Shown piece after piece: positions 1 to 6,538 of a DNA stretch of 6,538 bases. A program made the translations under genes and the position numbers. The first letter of the stretch is position 1; each line of letters starts with the position of its first letter. The stretch covers positions 1-6,538 of the forward strand of contig DATJYZ010000213.1 of the NCBI GenBank assembly GCA_035499355.1. The letters are read 5' to 3'. This stretch comes from JAEUPI01 sp035499355 (GTDB taxonomy: Bacteria; Pseudomonadota; Gammaproteobacteria; Burkholderiales; Burkholderiaceae_C). A model generated the notes under the pieces. It made no database searches and was not told the origin of the DNA. It saw only the letters and a program-made list of their open reading frames with translations.

Positions 1-2
1 CG

Positions 3-125
3 TGCTGGGGTCCGCACACGAAGCCGGTCCGCATTGAGGCGCGCGACATGCACGGCGCCACGCTCCGTGGTACCTTGGGGTCTCGCAGCGCACCTGCATC
101 ACGCGCTGCCGGAGCGCGACGATGA
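3..125 (+). CDS. Possible 3' end of an unidentified upstream gene
   Basis: This frame is open from the left edge to a TGA at 123-125. It overlaps the ATG of the serine protease gene (122) in an ATGA arrangement, which would fit translational coupling. The first ~22 codons have mostly G or C in third position, like real genes in the window. The last ~18 codons lose this bias and become Arg/Ala/Ser-rich, so the true gene may end elsewhere or the frame may be fortuitous. About 40 residues are visible, including a stretch reading KPVRIEARDMHG, and I recognise no family. If it is not coding, 1-121 is simply the upstream region of the protease gene. Confidence 0.22.
   Translation, partial: CWGPHTKPVRIEARDMHGATLRGTLGSRSAPASRAAGARR
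111..114 (+). promoter_or_regulatory. Ribosome binding site supporting the ATG at 122
   Basis: GGAG lies 7 nt upstream of the ATG at 122, a good Shine-Dalgarno match at near-ideal spacing. It is the main reason for choosing the long form of the protease over the internal ATG at 245, which has only a weak AGGG close by. Confidence 0.45.
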
Positions 126-1069
126 AGCGTGTGCCCTTGTACAGCCGGAGTCCTGAACGCACACCCGCGCCGCGGCCGGGCTCCGTCGCAACGGATTCGG
201 CCGCGCAATCCGACGACGAGATCGACGACGATCCTCCAGGGCCAATGCATCGTGCAAGTTCGCGTGTCGGTGCGGCGCTGCGCCGTCACGAGCGCTGGGC
301 CTGGGCGACCTTCGCCGTGCTGCTGGCGCTGGCCGCCGGCTGGCCGGCGTGGACCCGCAGCGAGCGCCAGATTCCGACCTTCGAGCAGATCGACTCGGCG
401 CTGCGTGAGTCGATCGCCAAGGAGCCACTGGAGTCGGCGGCCGCGCACGCCTACGAGGCGGTGATCGGCTCGGTGGTGCGCGTGGTCGGCGAGCAGGCCT
501 CCGAGCGGGCCGACCCCAAGGAAGGCGAGGAGCGCAGGAGCGTCGGCTCGGGCGTGGTGATCGTCGACAAAGGCCTGATCCTGACCAACCTGCACGTGGT
601 CAACGGCGCCTCGCGCATCAAGGTCACGTTCTGGAACGGGCTGCAATCCGAGGCCACACTGGTCAACGTGCAGCCGGAGAACGATCTCGCGGTGCTGCAG
701 GCGGCCACGCTGCCCGACGACCTCGAGCCGGCGACGATGCGCTCCACCGGCGGCCTGCGCTCCGGCGACGAAGTGATCGCCATCGGCTTCCCGTTCGGCA
801 TCGGCCCTTCGGCCTCGCAAGGCGTGGTCTCGGGGCTGAAGCGCGAGTTCCGCTCGCCCGAGGGACGGCGCGTCCTGACCAATCTGATCCAGTTCGACGC
901 CGCCGCCAACCCGGGCAATTCGGGGGGGCCGCTGGTGACGATGGACGGCAACGTGGTCGGCATCGTCACCGCGATCATGAACCCGACCGAGGCGCGCACC
1001 TTCATCGGCATCGGATTTGCGGTGCCGATCGAGAACGCCGCCACCGCCGCAGGCCTGCCGCCGTTCTGA
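122..1069 (+). CDS. Membrane-anchored trypsin-like serine protease (HtrA/DegP-type, no PDZ domain)
   Basis: This is a probable periplasm-facing serine endopeptidase of the S1C/HtrA type, 315 aa from this start. Residues 1-57 are Arg/Pro-rich and acidic in patches and are predicted cytoplasmic. One hydrophobic segment at about 59-77, preceded by RRHER, should act as an uncleaved signal anchor. The chymotrypsin-fold domain follows at about 110-307. The catalytic triad is visible: His158 in TNLHVV, Asp188 in ENDLAVL, and Ser267 in GNSGGP. The closing GIGFAVPIE motif (296-304) is typical of HtrA proteins. Canonical DegP/DegS carry one or two PDZ domains after this point, but here the protein stops 11 residues later, so PDZ-based substrate sensing is absent. 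The start is uncertain: ATG 245 would give 274 aa and keep the anchor, and codon bias is weaker between 122 and 245. The gene leads a cluster with MoxR, DUF58 and VWA genes, with only 25 nt before the MoxR start. The protease class is firm; its substrate is unknown. Confidence 0.88.
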   Translation: MKRVPLYSRSPERTPAPRPGSVATDSAAQSDDEIDDDPPGPMHRASSRVGAALRRHERWAWATFAVLLALAAGWPAWTRSERQIPTFEQIDSALRESIAKEPLESAAAHAYEAVIGSVVRVVGEQASERADPKEGEERRSVGSGVVIVDKGLILTNLHVVNGASRIKVTFWNGLQSEATLVNVQPENDLAVLQAATLPDDLEPATMRSTGGLRSGDEVIAIGFPFGIGPSASQGVVSGLKREFRSPEGRRVLTNLIQFDAAANPGNSGGPLVTMDGNVVGIVTAIMNPTEARTFIGIGFAVPIENAATAAGLPPF

Positions 1070-1094
1070 ACCGAACCCACCGTCGCCAACCACC

Positions 1095-2097
<1,003 letters not shown>

Positions 2098-2105
<8 letters not shown>

Positions 2106-3129
2106 CAGCGCACCGGCGATCGCCACCGCGCCCGACCAGCTGCTGCGCCAGCTGGAGTGGACGGTGATCCGCCGCCTCGACGGTCTGCTGCAAGGCGACT
2201 ACCGCACGCTGTGGCGCGGTGCCGGGCTCGACCTGGCCGACCTGCGCGTCTACCAGCACGGCGACGACGTGCGCCACATCGACTGGAACGTCACCGCGCG
2301 GCTGCTCGAGCCGCACGTGCGCCAGTTCACCGAGGACCGCGAGCTGACCGCCTGGTTCCTGCTCGACCTGTCGGGCTCGGTGGATTTCGGCTCCAACGAG
2401 CGCACCAAGCTGTCGGTGTCGGAGGGCTTCGTCACGGTGCTGGCGCGGCTGCTCACGCGCCACGGCAACCGCGTCGGCGCGCTGCTGTACAGCCACCGCG
2501 TCGACGGCATGCTGCCGGCGCGCGCCAGCCGCAACCACGTGCTCGAGCTGATCACGCGCATGCGCGTGCGCCCTGCGCCGCCCCCGGCGCGGCGCGCCCG
2601 GCGACGCGGCGCGCAACAGCCGCCGCCGCGGCAGACCGTGCTGGCCGACCTGCTGAGGTCCGCCGAGACGCTGTTGCGCCGCCGCTCGATGGTGTTCGTG
2701 GTGTCCGACTTCATCAGCACCCCGGGCTGGGAGGACGCGCTCGGTCGCCTGGCGCGCCGCCACGAGGTGCTGGCGGTGCGGCTGTACGACCCGCTGGAGC
2801 TCAAGCTGCCCGACGTCGGGCTGGTCACGCTGGAGGACGCCGAGAGCGGCGAGCAGCTCTTCATCGACACCAACGATCCGGCGTTCCGCCAGCGCTTCGA
2901 GGCGCTGACCGCCCGGCACGAGGCCGACCTGCGCGCCGCGCTCGGCCATGCCCAGGTCGATACGCTCGAGCTGGCAACCCACGACGATCTGCTCGAATCG
3001 CTGCTGCGTTTCGTGGCGCTGCGCCGCCAGCGTGCGCGCCAGCGCAGCGGCGCGCACATGCCGGCGCATCTGCGTGGCGCCGCCACCCCCATCGCGCGAG
3101 AATCGCACCATGAAGTTCCTGTGGCCTGA
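2098..3129 (+). CDS. DUF58 domain protein (MoxR partner, VWA-like fold)
   Basis: This 343-aa soluble protein contains the DUF58 signature, seen as VYQHGDDVRHIDWN at 51-64, where this conserved block normally lies. A VWA-like segment follows: DLSGS at 90-94 has the DxSxS form of a MIDAS metal-binding site, and VVSDF (201-205) resembles a later VWA core strand. No signal peptide or convincing membrane helix is seen, so it probably works in the cytoplasm, possibly at the membrane with the next gene's product. An Arg/Pro-rich, low-complexity insert lies at about 156-178, and the C-terminal ~35 residues are also Arg-rich. The start overlaps the MoxR stop by 8 nt, indicating translational coupling. 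A GGAG lies 13 nt upstream, further than usual. DUF58 genes beside MoxR are a well-known pairing; the molecular role of DUF58 is not established. Confidence 0.92.
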
Positions 3130-4147
3130 GGCGCTGTGGGCCGCCGCGTTGCTGGCACCGTTGCTGGTGCTGCTGTACGTCTGGCTGCTGCACCGGCGCA
3201 AGAAGAGCACGGTGCGCTTCGCCAGCGTCGCGCTGGTCAAGCAGGCGCTCGGCAAAGGCCCGGGCTGGCGCCGCCACGTGCCGCCGGCGCTGCTCGGGCT
3301 GGCGCTGCTGGTGCTGATGGTCGCGGTGTCGCGGCCGACCGCGGTGATCAAGCTGCCGTCGCAGCAGGAGACCATCATCCTGGCGATGGACGTGTCGGGC
3401 AGCATGCGGGCCACCGACATCAAGCCCAGCCGCATCGTCGCGGCGCAGGAGGCGGCGAAGAACTTCATCAACGACCTGCCCAGCAGCGTGCGCGTGGGCG
3501 TCGTCTCGTTCGCCGGCACCGCGGCGGTCGTGCAGGCACCCACGCTGAGCCGCGACGACGTGGTCGCCGCGATCGACCGCTTCCAGCTGCAACGCGCCAC
3601 CGCGATCGGCTCGGGCATCGTGCTGTCGCTGGCCACGCTGTTTCCCGACGCGGGCTACGATCTGTCGCAGATCACCGGCGCCAAGCCGATGCCGCCGGGC
3701 TTCGGCGACAAGCAGAAGGAGAAGCCCGCGTTCAAGCCGGTGGAGCCCGGCTCGTACGCGTCGGCGGCGATCATCCTGCTCACCGACGGCCAGCGCACCA
3801 CCGGCCCCGACACGCTCGAGATGGCCAAGCTCGCCGCCGACCGCGGCGTGCGCATCTACACGGTGGGCATGGGCACCAAGGAAGGCGAGATCATCGGCTT
3901 CGAGGGCTGGAGCATGCGCGTGCGCCTCGACGAAGAGACGCTCAAGCAGGTCGCGCTGCTGACGCGCGGCGACTACTTCTTTGCCGGCACCGCCGAGGAC
4001 CTGAAGAAGGTCTACCAGGGGCTGTCGAGCAAGCTGGTGGTCGAGAAGCGCGAGATCGAGATCACCGCGCTGTTCGCGGCGCTCGGCGCGCTGCTCGCGG
4101 TCGCCGCCGCGGCCTTGAGCCTGTGGTGGTTCGGCCGGGTGGCCTGA
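3110..4147 (+). CDS. BatA-like membrane-anchored VWA domain protein
   Basis: This 345-aa protein begins with the aerotolerance-type N-terminal module: FLWPEALW, a hydrophobic segment at about 9-27, then basic residues (HRRKK, 28-32). A second membrane segment spans about 58-74. The VWA domain follows from about 87 to 310, with a complete MIDAS: DVSGS (94-98), a threonine at 164 before IGSG, and TDG at 225-227. A third membrane segment near the C-terminus (about 318-341) is followed by a short basic tail. This three-helix layout matches BatA-type proteins of Bat (Bacteroides aerotolerance) clusters. A Pro/Lys-rich loop at about 188-215 interrupts the VWA core. The start overlaps the DUF58 gene by 20 nt; a longer frame opening at 2948 is shadow sequence inside that gene. 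Only a weak GAGAA lies upstream, so coupling probably drives translation. It likely binds an envelope partner or metal-dependent target in cooperation with MoxR; the specific target is unknown. Confidence 0.92.
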   Translation: MKFLWPEALWAAALLAPLLVLLYVWLLHRRKKSTVRFASVALVKQALGKGPGWRRHVPPALLGLALLVLMVAVSRPTAVIKLPSQQETIILAMDVSGSMRATDIKPSRIVAAQEAAKNFINDLPSSVRVGVVSFAGTAAVVQAPTLSRDDVVAAIDRFQLQRATAIGSGIVLSLATLFPDAGYDLSQITGAKPMPPGFGDKQKEKPAFKPVEPGSYASAAIILLTDGQRTTGPDTLEMAKLAADRGVRIYTVGMGTKEGEIIGFEGWSMRVRLDEETLKQVALLTRGDYFFAGTAEDLKKVYQGLSSKLVVEKREIEITALFAALGALLAVAAAALSLWWFGRVA

Positions 4148-4262
4148 CGGATGTGATCCACCCTGAGGCGGCCTGGCGGCCGCCTCCCCCTCGAAGGGGC
4201 GCCGCCAGCGGCCTGGCGCAGCCAGATCCGCGGCGGCCGCTTGAACCGCCGGCCCGGGATCG
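4148..4262. repeat. Cluster of GC-rich inverted repeats between convergent genes
   Basis: Four or more palindromic elements fill this gap. A perfect 9-bp stem pairs 4165-4173 with 4178-4186 around the loop TGGC. A 5-bp stem pairs 4187-4191 with 4195-4199. A 6-bp stem CGCCAG/CTGGCG pairs 4203-4208 with 4213-4218. CGGCGG at 4231-4236 pairs with CCGCCG at 4246-4251, enclosed by GATCC (4225-4229) and GGATC (4257-4261). There is no clear T-run on either strand, so this is not a classical intrinsic terminator. It may still reduce read-through from both sides. The layout resembles short dispersed intergenic palindromes of high-GC betaproteobacteria, which is inference without a genome to compare. 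Confidence 0.6.
4165..4186. terminator. Strong hairpin, possible bidirectional terminator
   Basis: This 9-bp perfect GC-rich stem with a 4-nt loop starts 17 nt after the VWA stop codon and is the strongest hairpin in the gap. It is symmetric, so it could act for transcripts from either side. The lack of a U-run makes it an atypical terminator; it may instead protect a 3' end or assist Rho-dependent termination. Confidence 0.4.
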
Positions 4263-5399
4263 TCAGTAGATCAAGCGCCCGTCGGCGTTGACGACGCCGA
4301 TGTCGACGAAACCGCTGCCGACGTTGTTGCGCGCGAAGTTGACGCGGTAGCCACCCATGTCGTACTCGCCCATGGCGCGCAGCGACTTGGCGACGCCGTC
4401 GGCGGTCACTTCCTTGCCGCGGCGGGCGGCCTCGGCGAACACGCGCGCGCTGATGTAGCCCTCGAGGTGGAACGACGTGTAGTCCTTGACGTCGGGGAAG
4501 GAGGCCTTCATGCTGGCCTGGAACTCGCGCTGCAGCGGCGACGCGATGCCCATCGGGTTGGGATAGGTCTGCGACAGCGCCACCCCGCGCGAGCCCTCGC
4601 CGGCCACCTTGGCCACCAGACCCGCGGGTACGTACGACAGGGCGAACACGAACTGGCCGGTGCCGGCCGCGCGCAGCTGCGCGATGCCGTCGGCCATGAA
4701 CCGAGGCGCGCCGACCACCAGCACCGCCTTGGCGCCGGACTTGACCACGTTCTTCGCCGCTGCCTGAATGCTCGGGATCTCGGCGGTGGCTTCGAACGGC
4801 ACCACCTTGAGCTTGCCGCCGGCATTCGCATTGGCGGCAGCCTGCGCCATCGCCAGCCCCGAGGTGCCGATCACGATGTTGTGGTGCAGGACGGCCAGCT
4901 CGCTGACGCCCAGCGTCACCGCGTGCTGGACGATCTTCTCGATCTGCTGGCGGTCGCCGGCGCGGATGTGAAACAGCTTCGGATGGCCCGGGTTGCGCAG
5001 CGCCTCGGCGCCCGGGATCGCATTGAGCACGATGACGTCGGACGAGTCGAGCAGCTTGTCGTCGAGCATGCGCTTGAGTGCCGCCGAACCCACCGGCGTC
5101 AGCAACGCCACCGGCTTGCGCTGCATCGCCAGGTTGAACGCCTTGACGAAGCCGTCGCCCGAGTAGGTGTCGTCGACTTCGAAGAACGCCAGCCGACGGC
5201 CGCCGAGGCCGCCGCGTTCGTTGATCTGCGCGAAGCAGGCCTTGATGCCCTGGTTGAGCTGCGGCGCGTCGGGCACCGGGATGCCGGTGAACGGCCCGAC
5301 CTGCCCCACCACGATGTCGCCCTCGCCGGCCTGCGCCAGGGCCGGCGCCGCTGCTGCCGCCAGCATCCCTTCGCCGAAGCGTCGTCTCGTCAGAACCAT
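4263..5399 (-). CDS. ABC transporter substrate-binding protein, branched-chain amino acid type (Peripla_BP_6-like)
   Basis: This is a 378-aa predicted periplasmic ligand-binding protein of the LivJ/Leu-Ile-Val-binding type. The N-terminus MVLTRRRFGEG has a twin-arginine-like motif (TRRRF), then an Ala-rich hydrophobic stretch, with likely cleavage after ALAQA (residue 24). No lipobox cysteine is seen, so it should be soluble. The mature part shows typical family features: IVVGQVGPFTG (29-39), NERGGLGGRRL (60-70) followed by FFEVDDTYS (72-80), and GYISARVFAEAAR (314-326) near the C-terminus. Length is normal for the family. The ATG at 5399 is chosen because GGGGA lies 6 nt upstream and the signal peptide starts there; the open frame extending to 5756 is Arg-rich noise. 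No permease or ATPase gene lies beside it in this window, so its transporter is elsewhere or it serves as a sensor or scavenger. The ligand cannot be read from sequence: amino acids, amides or aromatic acids are all possible in this family. Confidence 0.9.
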   Translation of the reverse strand: MVLTRRRFGEGMLAAAAAPALAQAGEGDIVVGQVGPFTGIPVPDAPQLNQGIKACFAQINERGGLGGRRLAFFEVDDTYSGDGFVKAFNLAMQRKPVALLTPVGSAALKRMLDDKLLDSSDVIVLNAIPGAEALRNPGHPKLFHIRAGDRQQIEKIVQHAVTLGVSELAVLHHNIVIGTSGLAMAQAAANANAGGKLKVVPFEATAEIPSIQAAAKNVVKSGAKAVLVVGAPRFMADGIAQLRAAGTGQFVFALSYVPAGLVAKVAGEGSRGVALSQTYPNPMGIASPLQREFQASMKASFPDVKDYTSFHLEGYISARVFAEAARRGKEVTADGVAKSLRAMGEYDMGGYRVNFARNNVGSGFVDIGVVNADGRLIY

Positions 5400-5405
5400 T
5401 GCTTG

Positions 5406-5410
5406 TCCCC
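5406..5410 (-). promoter_or_regulatory. Ribosome binding site of the substrate-binding protein gene
   Basis: Read on the minus strand this is GGGGA, placed 6 nt before the ATG at 5399-5397. It fixes the start at the twin-arginine signal peptide rather than at any upstream codon. Confidence 0.65.
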
Positions 5411-5413
5411 AGC

Positions 5414-5430
5414 ATCCGCCGAGTGCGGAT
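5414..5430. repeat. Short inverted repeat in the leader of the substrate-binding protein gene
   Basis: ATCCGC (5414-5419) and GCGGAT (5425-5430) form a perfect 6-bp stem with a 5-nt loop. An outer pair, GCATC (5412-5416) with GATGC (5439-5443), could form an alternative structure. It lies just upstream of the ribosome binding site on the minus strand, where a hairpin or a repressor half-site pair could affect expression. It may also be chance in GC-rich DNA. Confidence 0.3.
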
Positions 5431-5602
5431 TCGCCGCCGATGCTAAAGAGCCGAAGTGCCCCTGGCGTACACCGAGGCCGCGCGAGCGTGAACTGGTTCG
5501 CCAAGCCGCACACCCGATGCGCGGATGGGACGCGCCGAGCGCGGACTCTCGTCACGCCCGACGCCGGATGCAGCGCCGGATGGCCGGCGGGCCCTGTGGC
5601 CC

Positions 5603-5608
5603 GACAAT
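5603..5608 (+). promoter_or_regulatory. Candidate -10 element for a leaderless NADH dehydrogenase transcript
   Basis: GACAAT matches the TATAAT consensus at four of six positions, including the final AAT. It ends 6 nt before the ATG at 5615, so transcription would begin at or next to the start codon. This fits the absence of any Shine-Dalgarno sequence there. No -35 TTGACA-like box is visible at the expected distance, so this is an inference. Confidence 0.3.
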
Positions 5609-5614
5609 GGCGAC

Positions 5615-6538
5615 ATGCCCGCCGCCGCACCCTCGGATCGCGCCTCGAGCCCCAACGCCAACGGCCTGCACCGCATCGTCGTCGTCGGCGGCGGTGCCGG
5701 CGGGCTCGAGCTGGTGACCCGGCTCGGCAACACGCTCGGCAAGCGCGGTCGTGCACACGTGACGCTGATCGACAAGGCGCGCACGCATTTCTGGAAGCCG
5801 CATCTGCACGAGATCGCCGCCGGCAGCATCGACATCAACAACCACGCGATCGACTACCTCGCGCAGTCGCATTGGCACGGCTTCCGCTACCGCCTCGGCG
5901 CGATGGCCGGGCTCGACCGCACGCGGCGCGAGGTGCACGTGGCGCCGGTGCTCGACGACGAAGGCACGCCGATCACGCCGCCGTACACGCGCGCCTACGA
6001 CACCCTGGTGATCGCCACCGGCAGCTACACCAACGACTTCGGCACGCCCGGCGTGCAGGAGCATGCGATCGCGCTCGAGACACCCGAGGAGGCCGAGCGC
6101 TTTCACGTGCGCATGGTCAACGCCTGCATCCGCGCCCACGTGCAAGGCACCGCGGCGGGGCCACGCCAGGTGACGGTGGCGATCGTCGGCGCCGGCGCCA
6201 CCGGCGTCGAGCTGGCGGCCGAGCTGCGCAAGGCGTTTCGCCTGCTGGTCAGCTACGGCCTCGACCAGATCGACCCGGAGCGCGACATCCAGATCCATCT
6301 GATCGAGGCCGGGCCGCGCATCCTGCCCGCGCTGCCCGAGCGCATCGCCAATGCCGCGGCCGATCTGCTGCGCAGCCTCGGCGTGCAACTGCGCTGCGGC
6401 ACCAAGGTGAGCGAGGTACGCGCCGATGGCGTCGAGCTCGCCGGCGGCGAGTTCGTGCCGGCGCAGCTCGTGGTGTGGGCTGCGGGCGTCAAGGCGCCGT
6501 CGTGGCTGCGCGAGCTCGACGGCCTGGAGACCAACGGC
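5615..6538 (+). CDS. Type II NADH dehydrogenase-like FAD oxidoreductase (NDH-2), 3' end missing
   Basis: The first 308 codons of a flavoprotein that in NDH-2 members passes electrons from NADH to quinone at the inner face of the membrane, without pumping protons. An FAD-binding Rossmann motif VVGGGAGG lies at 23-30, with an acidic strand end at LID (51-53). HFWKPHLHEIAAG (58-70) is typical of the family. VIATGS (132-137) is the usual ATG motif of two-dinucleotide-binding oxidoreductases. The second Rossmann motif, VGAGATGVELAAEL (191-204), binds the nicotinamide cofactor, and VVWAAGV (286-292) follows. Family members are about 430 residues, so roughly the last quarter, including the membrane-binding C-terminal region, lies beyond the window. 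ATG 5615 was chosen as the nearest start before the FAD motif; an ATG at 5607 is in another frame. There is no Shine-Dalgarno sequence. Other pyridine nucleotide-disulfide oxidoreductase family members are less likely given the match pattern. Confidence 0.9.
   Translation, partial: MPAAAPSDRASSPNANGLHRIVVVGGGAGGLELVTRLGNTLGKRGRAHVTLIDKARTHFWKPHLHEIAAGSIDINNHAIDYLAQSHWHGFRYRLGAMAGLDRTRREVHVAPVLDDEGTPITPPYTRAYDTLVIATGSYTNDFGTPGVQEHAIALETPEEAERFHVRMVNACIRAHVQGTAAGPRQVTVAIVGAGATGVELAAELRKAFRLLVSYGLDQIDPERDIQIHLIEAGPRILPALPERIANAAADLLRSLGVQLRCGTKVSEVRADGVELAGGEFVPAQLVVWAAGVKAPSWLRELDGLETNG

Larger units (their letters stand above)
5400..5614. other. Divergent intergenic region between binding protein and NADH dehydrogenase genes
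   Basis: These 215 nt separate two divergently transcribed genes and must hold both promoters. I see no good -35/-10 pair on either strand. On the minus strand a TAGCAT hexamer at 5441-5446 could be a weak -10 element. A GCCGGATG direct repeat lies at about 5563-5581, and GGGCC (5589-5593) is inverted as GGCCC (5598-5602). Frames crossing this region are Arg-rich and lack homology-like motifs, so I consider it non-coding. Confidence 0.55.

Noticed and set aside
3..156. Peptide deformylase-like C-terminus at the left edge
   Set aside because: I considered it because of a superficially similar RIEARDMHG stretch, but no HExxH motif is found in any frame, so there is no support.
3136..4269. Plus-strand 377-codon frame inside the VWA gene
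   Set aside because: Gly/Ala/Arg-rich frame-shifted shadow of the VWA gene, without domain motifs.
5607..5609. ATG at 5607 as the NADH dehydrogenase start
   Set aside because: It is in a different frame from the FAD-binding motif; only the ATG at 5615 leads into it.
4467..5717. Plus-strand 416-codon frame opposite the substrate-binding protein gene
   Set aside because: Composition is antisense-like (Arg, His, Leu repeats), while the minus strand encodes a coherent binding protein with signal peptide and ribosome binding site.
5552..6388. Minus-strand 278-codon frame opposite the NADH dehydrogenase gene
   Set aside because: Shadow frame; the plus strand carries two intact Rossmann motifs in one continuous frame to the window edge.

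Overview
The window is a GC-rich, densely coded stretch with strongly G/C-biased third codon positions. Together with the gene types (a Bat-like MoxR/DUF58/VWA cluster, a type II NADH dehydrogenase, an orphan branched-chain-type binding protein), this suggests a high-GC betaproteobacterium, probably Burkholderiales of the Rubrivivax/Leptothrix/Methylibium kind. That placement is inference from composition and gene style; no marker gene is present.

Layout: (1) The left edge (1-121) may hold the tail of an unidentified plus-strand gene. (2) From 122 to 4147 four plus-strand genes form a tight cluster: a membrane-anchored trypsin-like (HtrA-type, PDZ-less) serine protease; 25 nt later a MoxR-family AAA+ ATPase; a DUF58 protein overlapping it by 8 nt; and a BatA-like membrane VWA protein overlapping that by 20 nt. 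(3) A 115-nt convergent intergenic region (4148-4262) is packed with GC-rich inverted repeats. (4) On the minus strand (4263-5399) lies a periplasmic ligand-binding protein of the branched-chain amino acid ABC family with a twin-arginine-like signal peptide. No transporter gene is beside it. (5) A 215-nt divergent spacer (5400-5614) follows. (6) A plus-strand type II NADH dehydrogenase-like flavoprotein runs off the right edge (5615-6538).

How the genes work together: MoxR ATPases paired with DUF58 and VWA proteins are thought to act as chaperone-like systems that assemble or activate cell-envelope or metal-dependent targets, with the VWA MIDAS site binding partners. Here the set is reduced: no BatB, BatC/TPR or DUF4381-type gene follows the VWA gene before the convergent minus-strand gene. 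It is preceded by an envelope protease, so an envelope maturation or quality-control module is a reasonable hypothesis. The binding protein and the NADH dehydrogenase look like independent transcription units.

Nothing in the window is clearly a mobile element, CRISPR array, tRNA or rRNA. The most interesting points are the protease/MoxR/DUF58/VWA linkage, the inverted-repeat cluster, and a possibly leaderless NADH dehydrogenase start.
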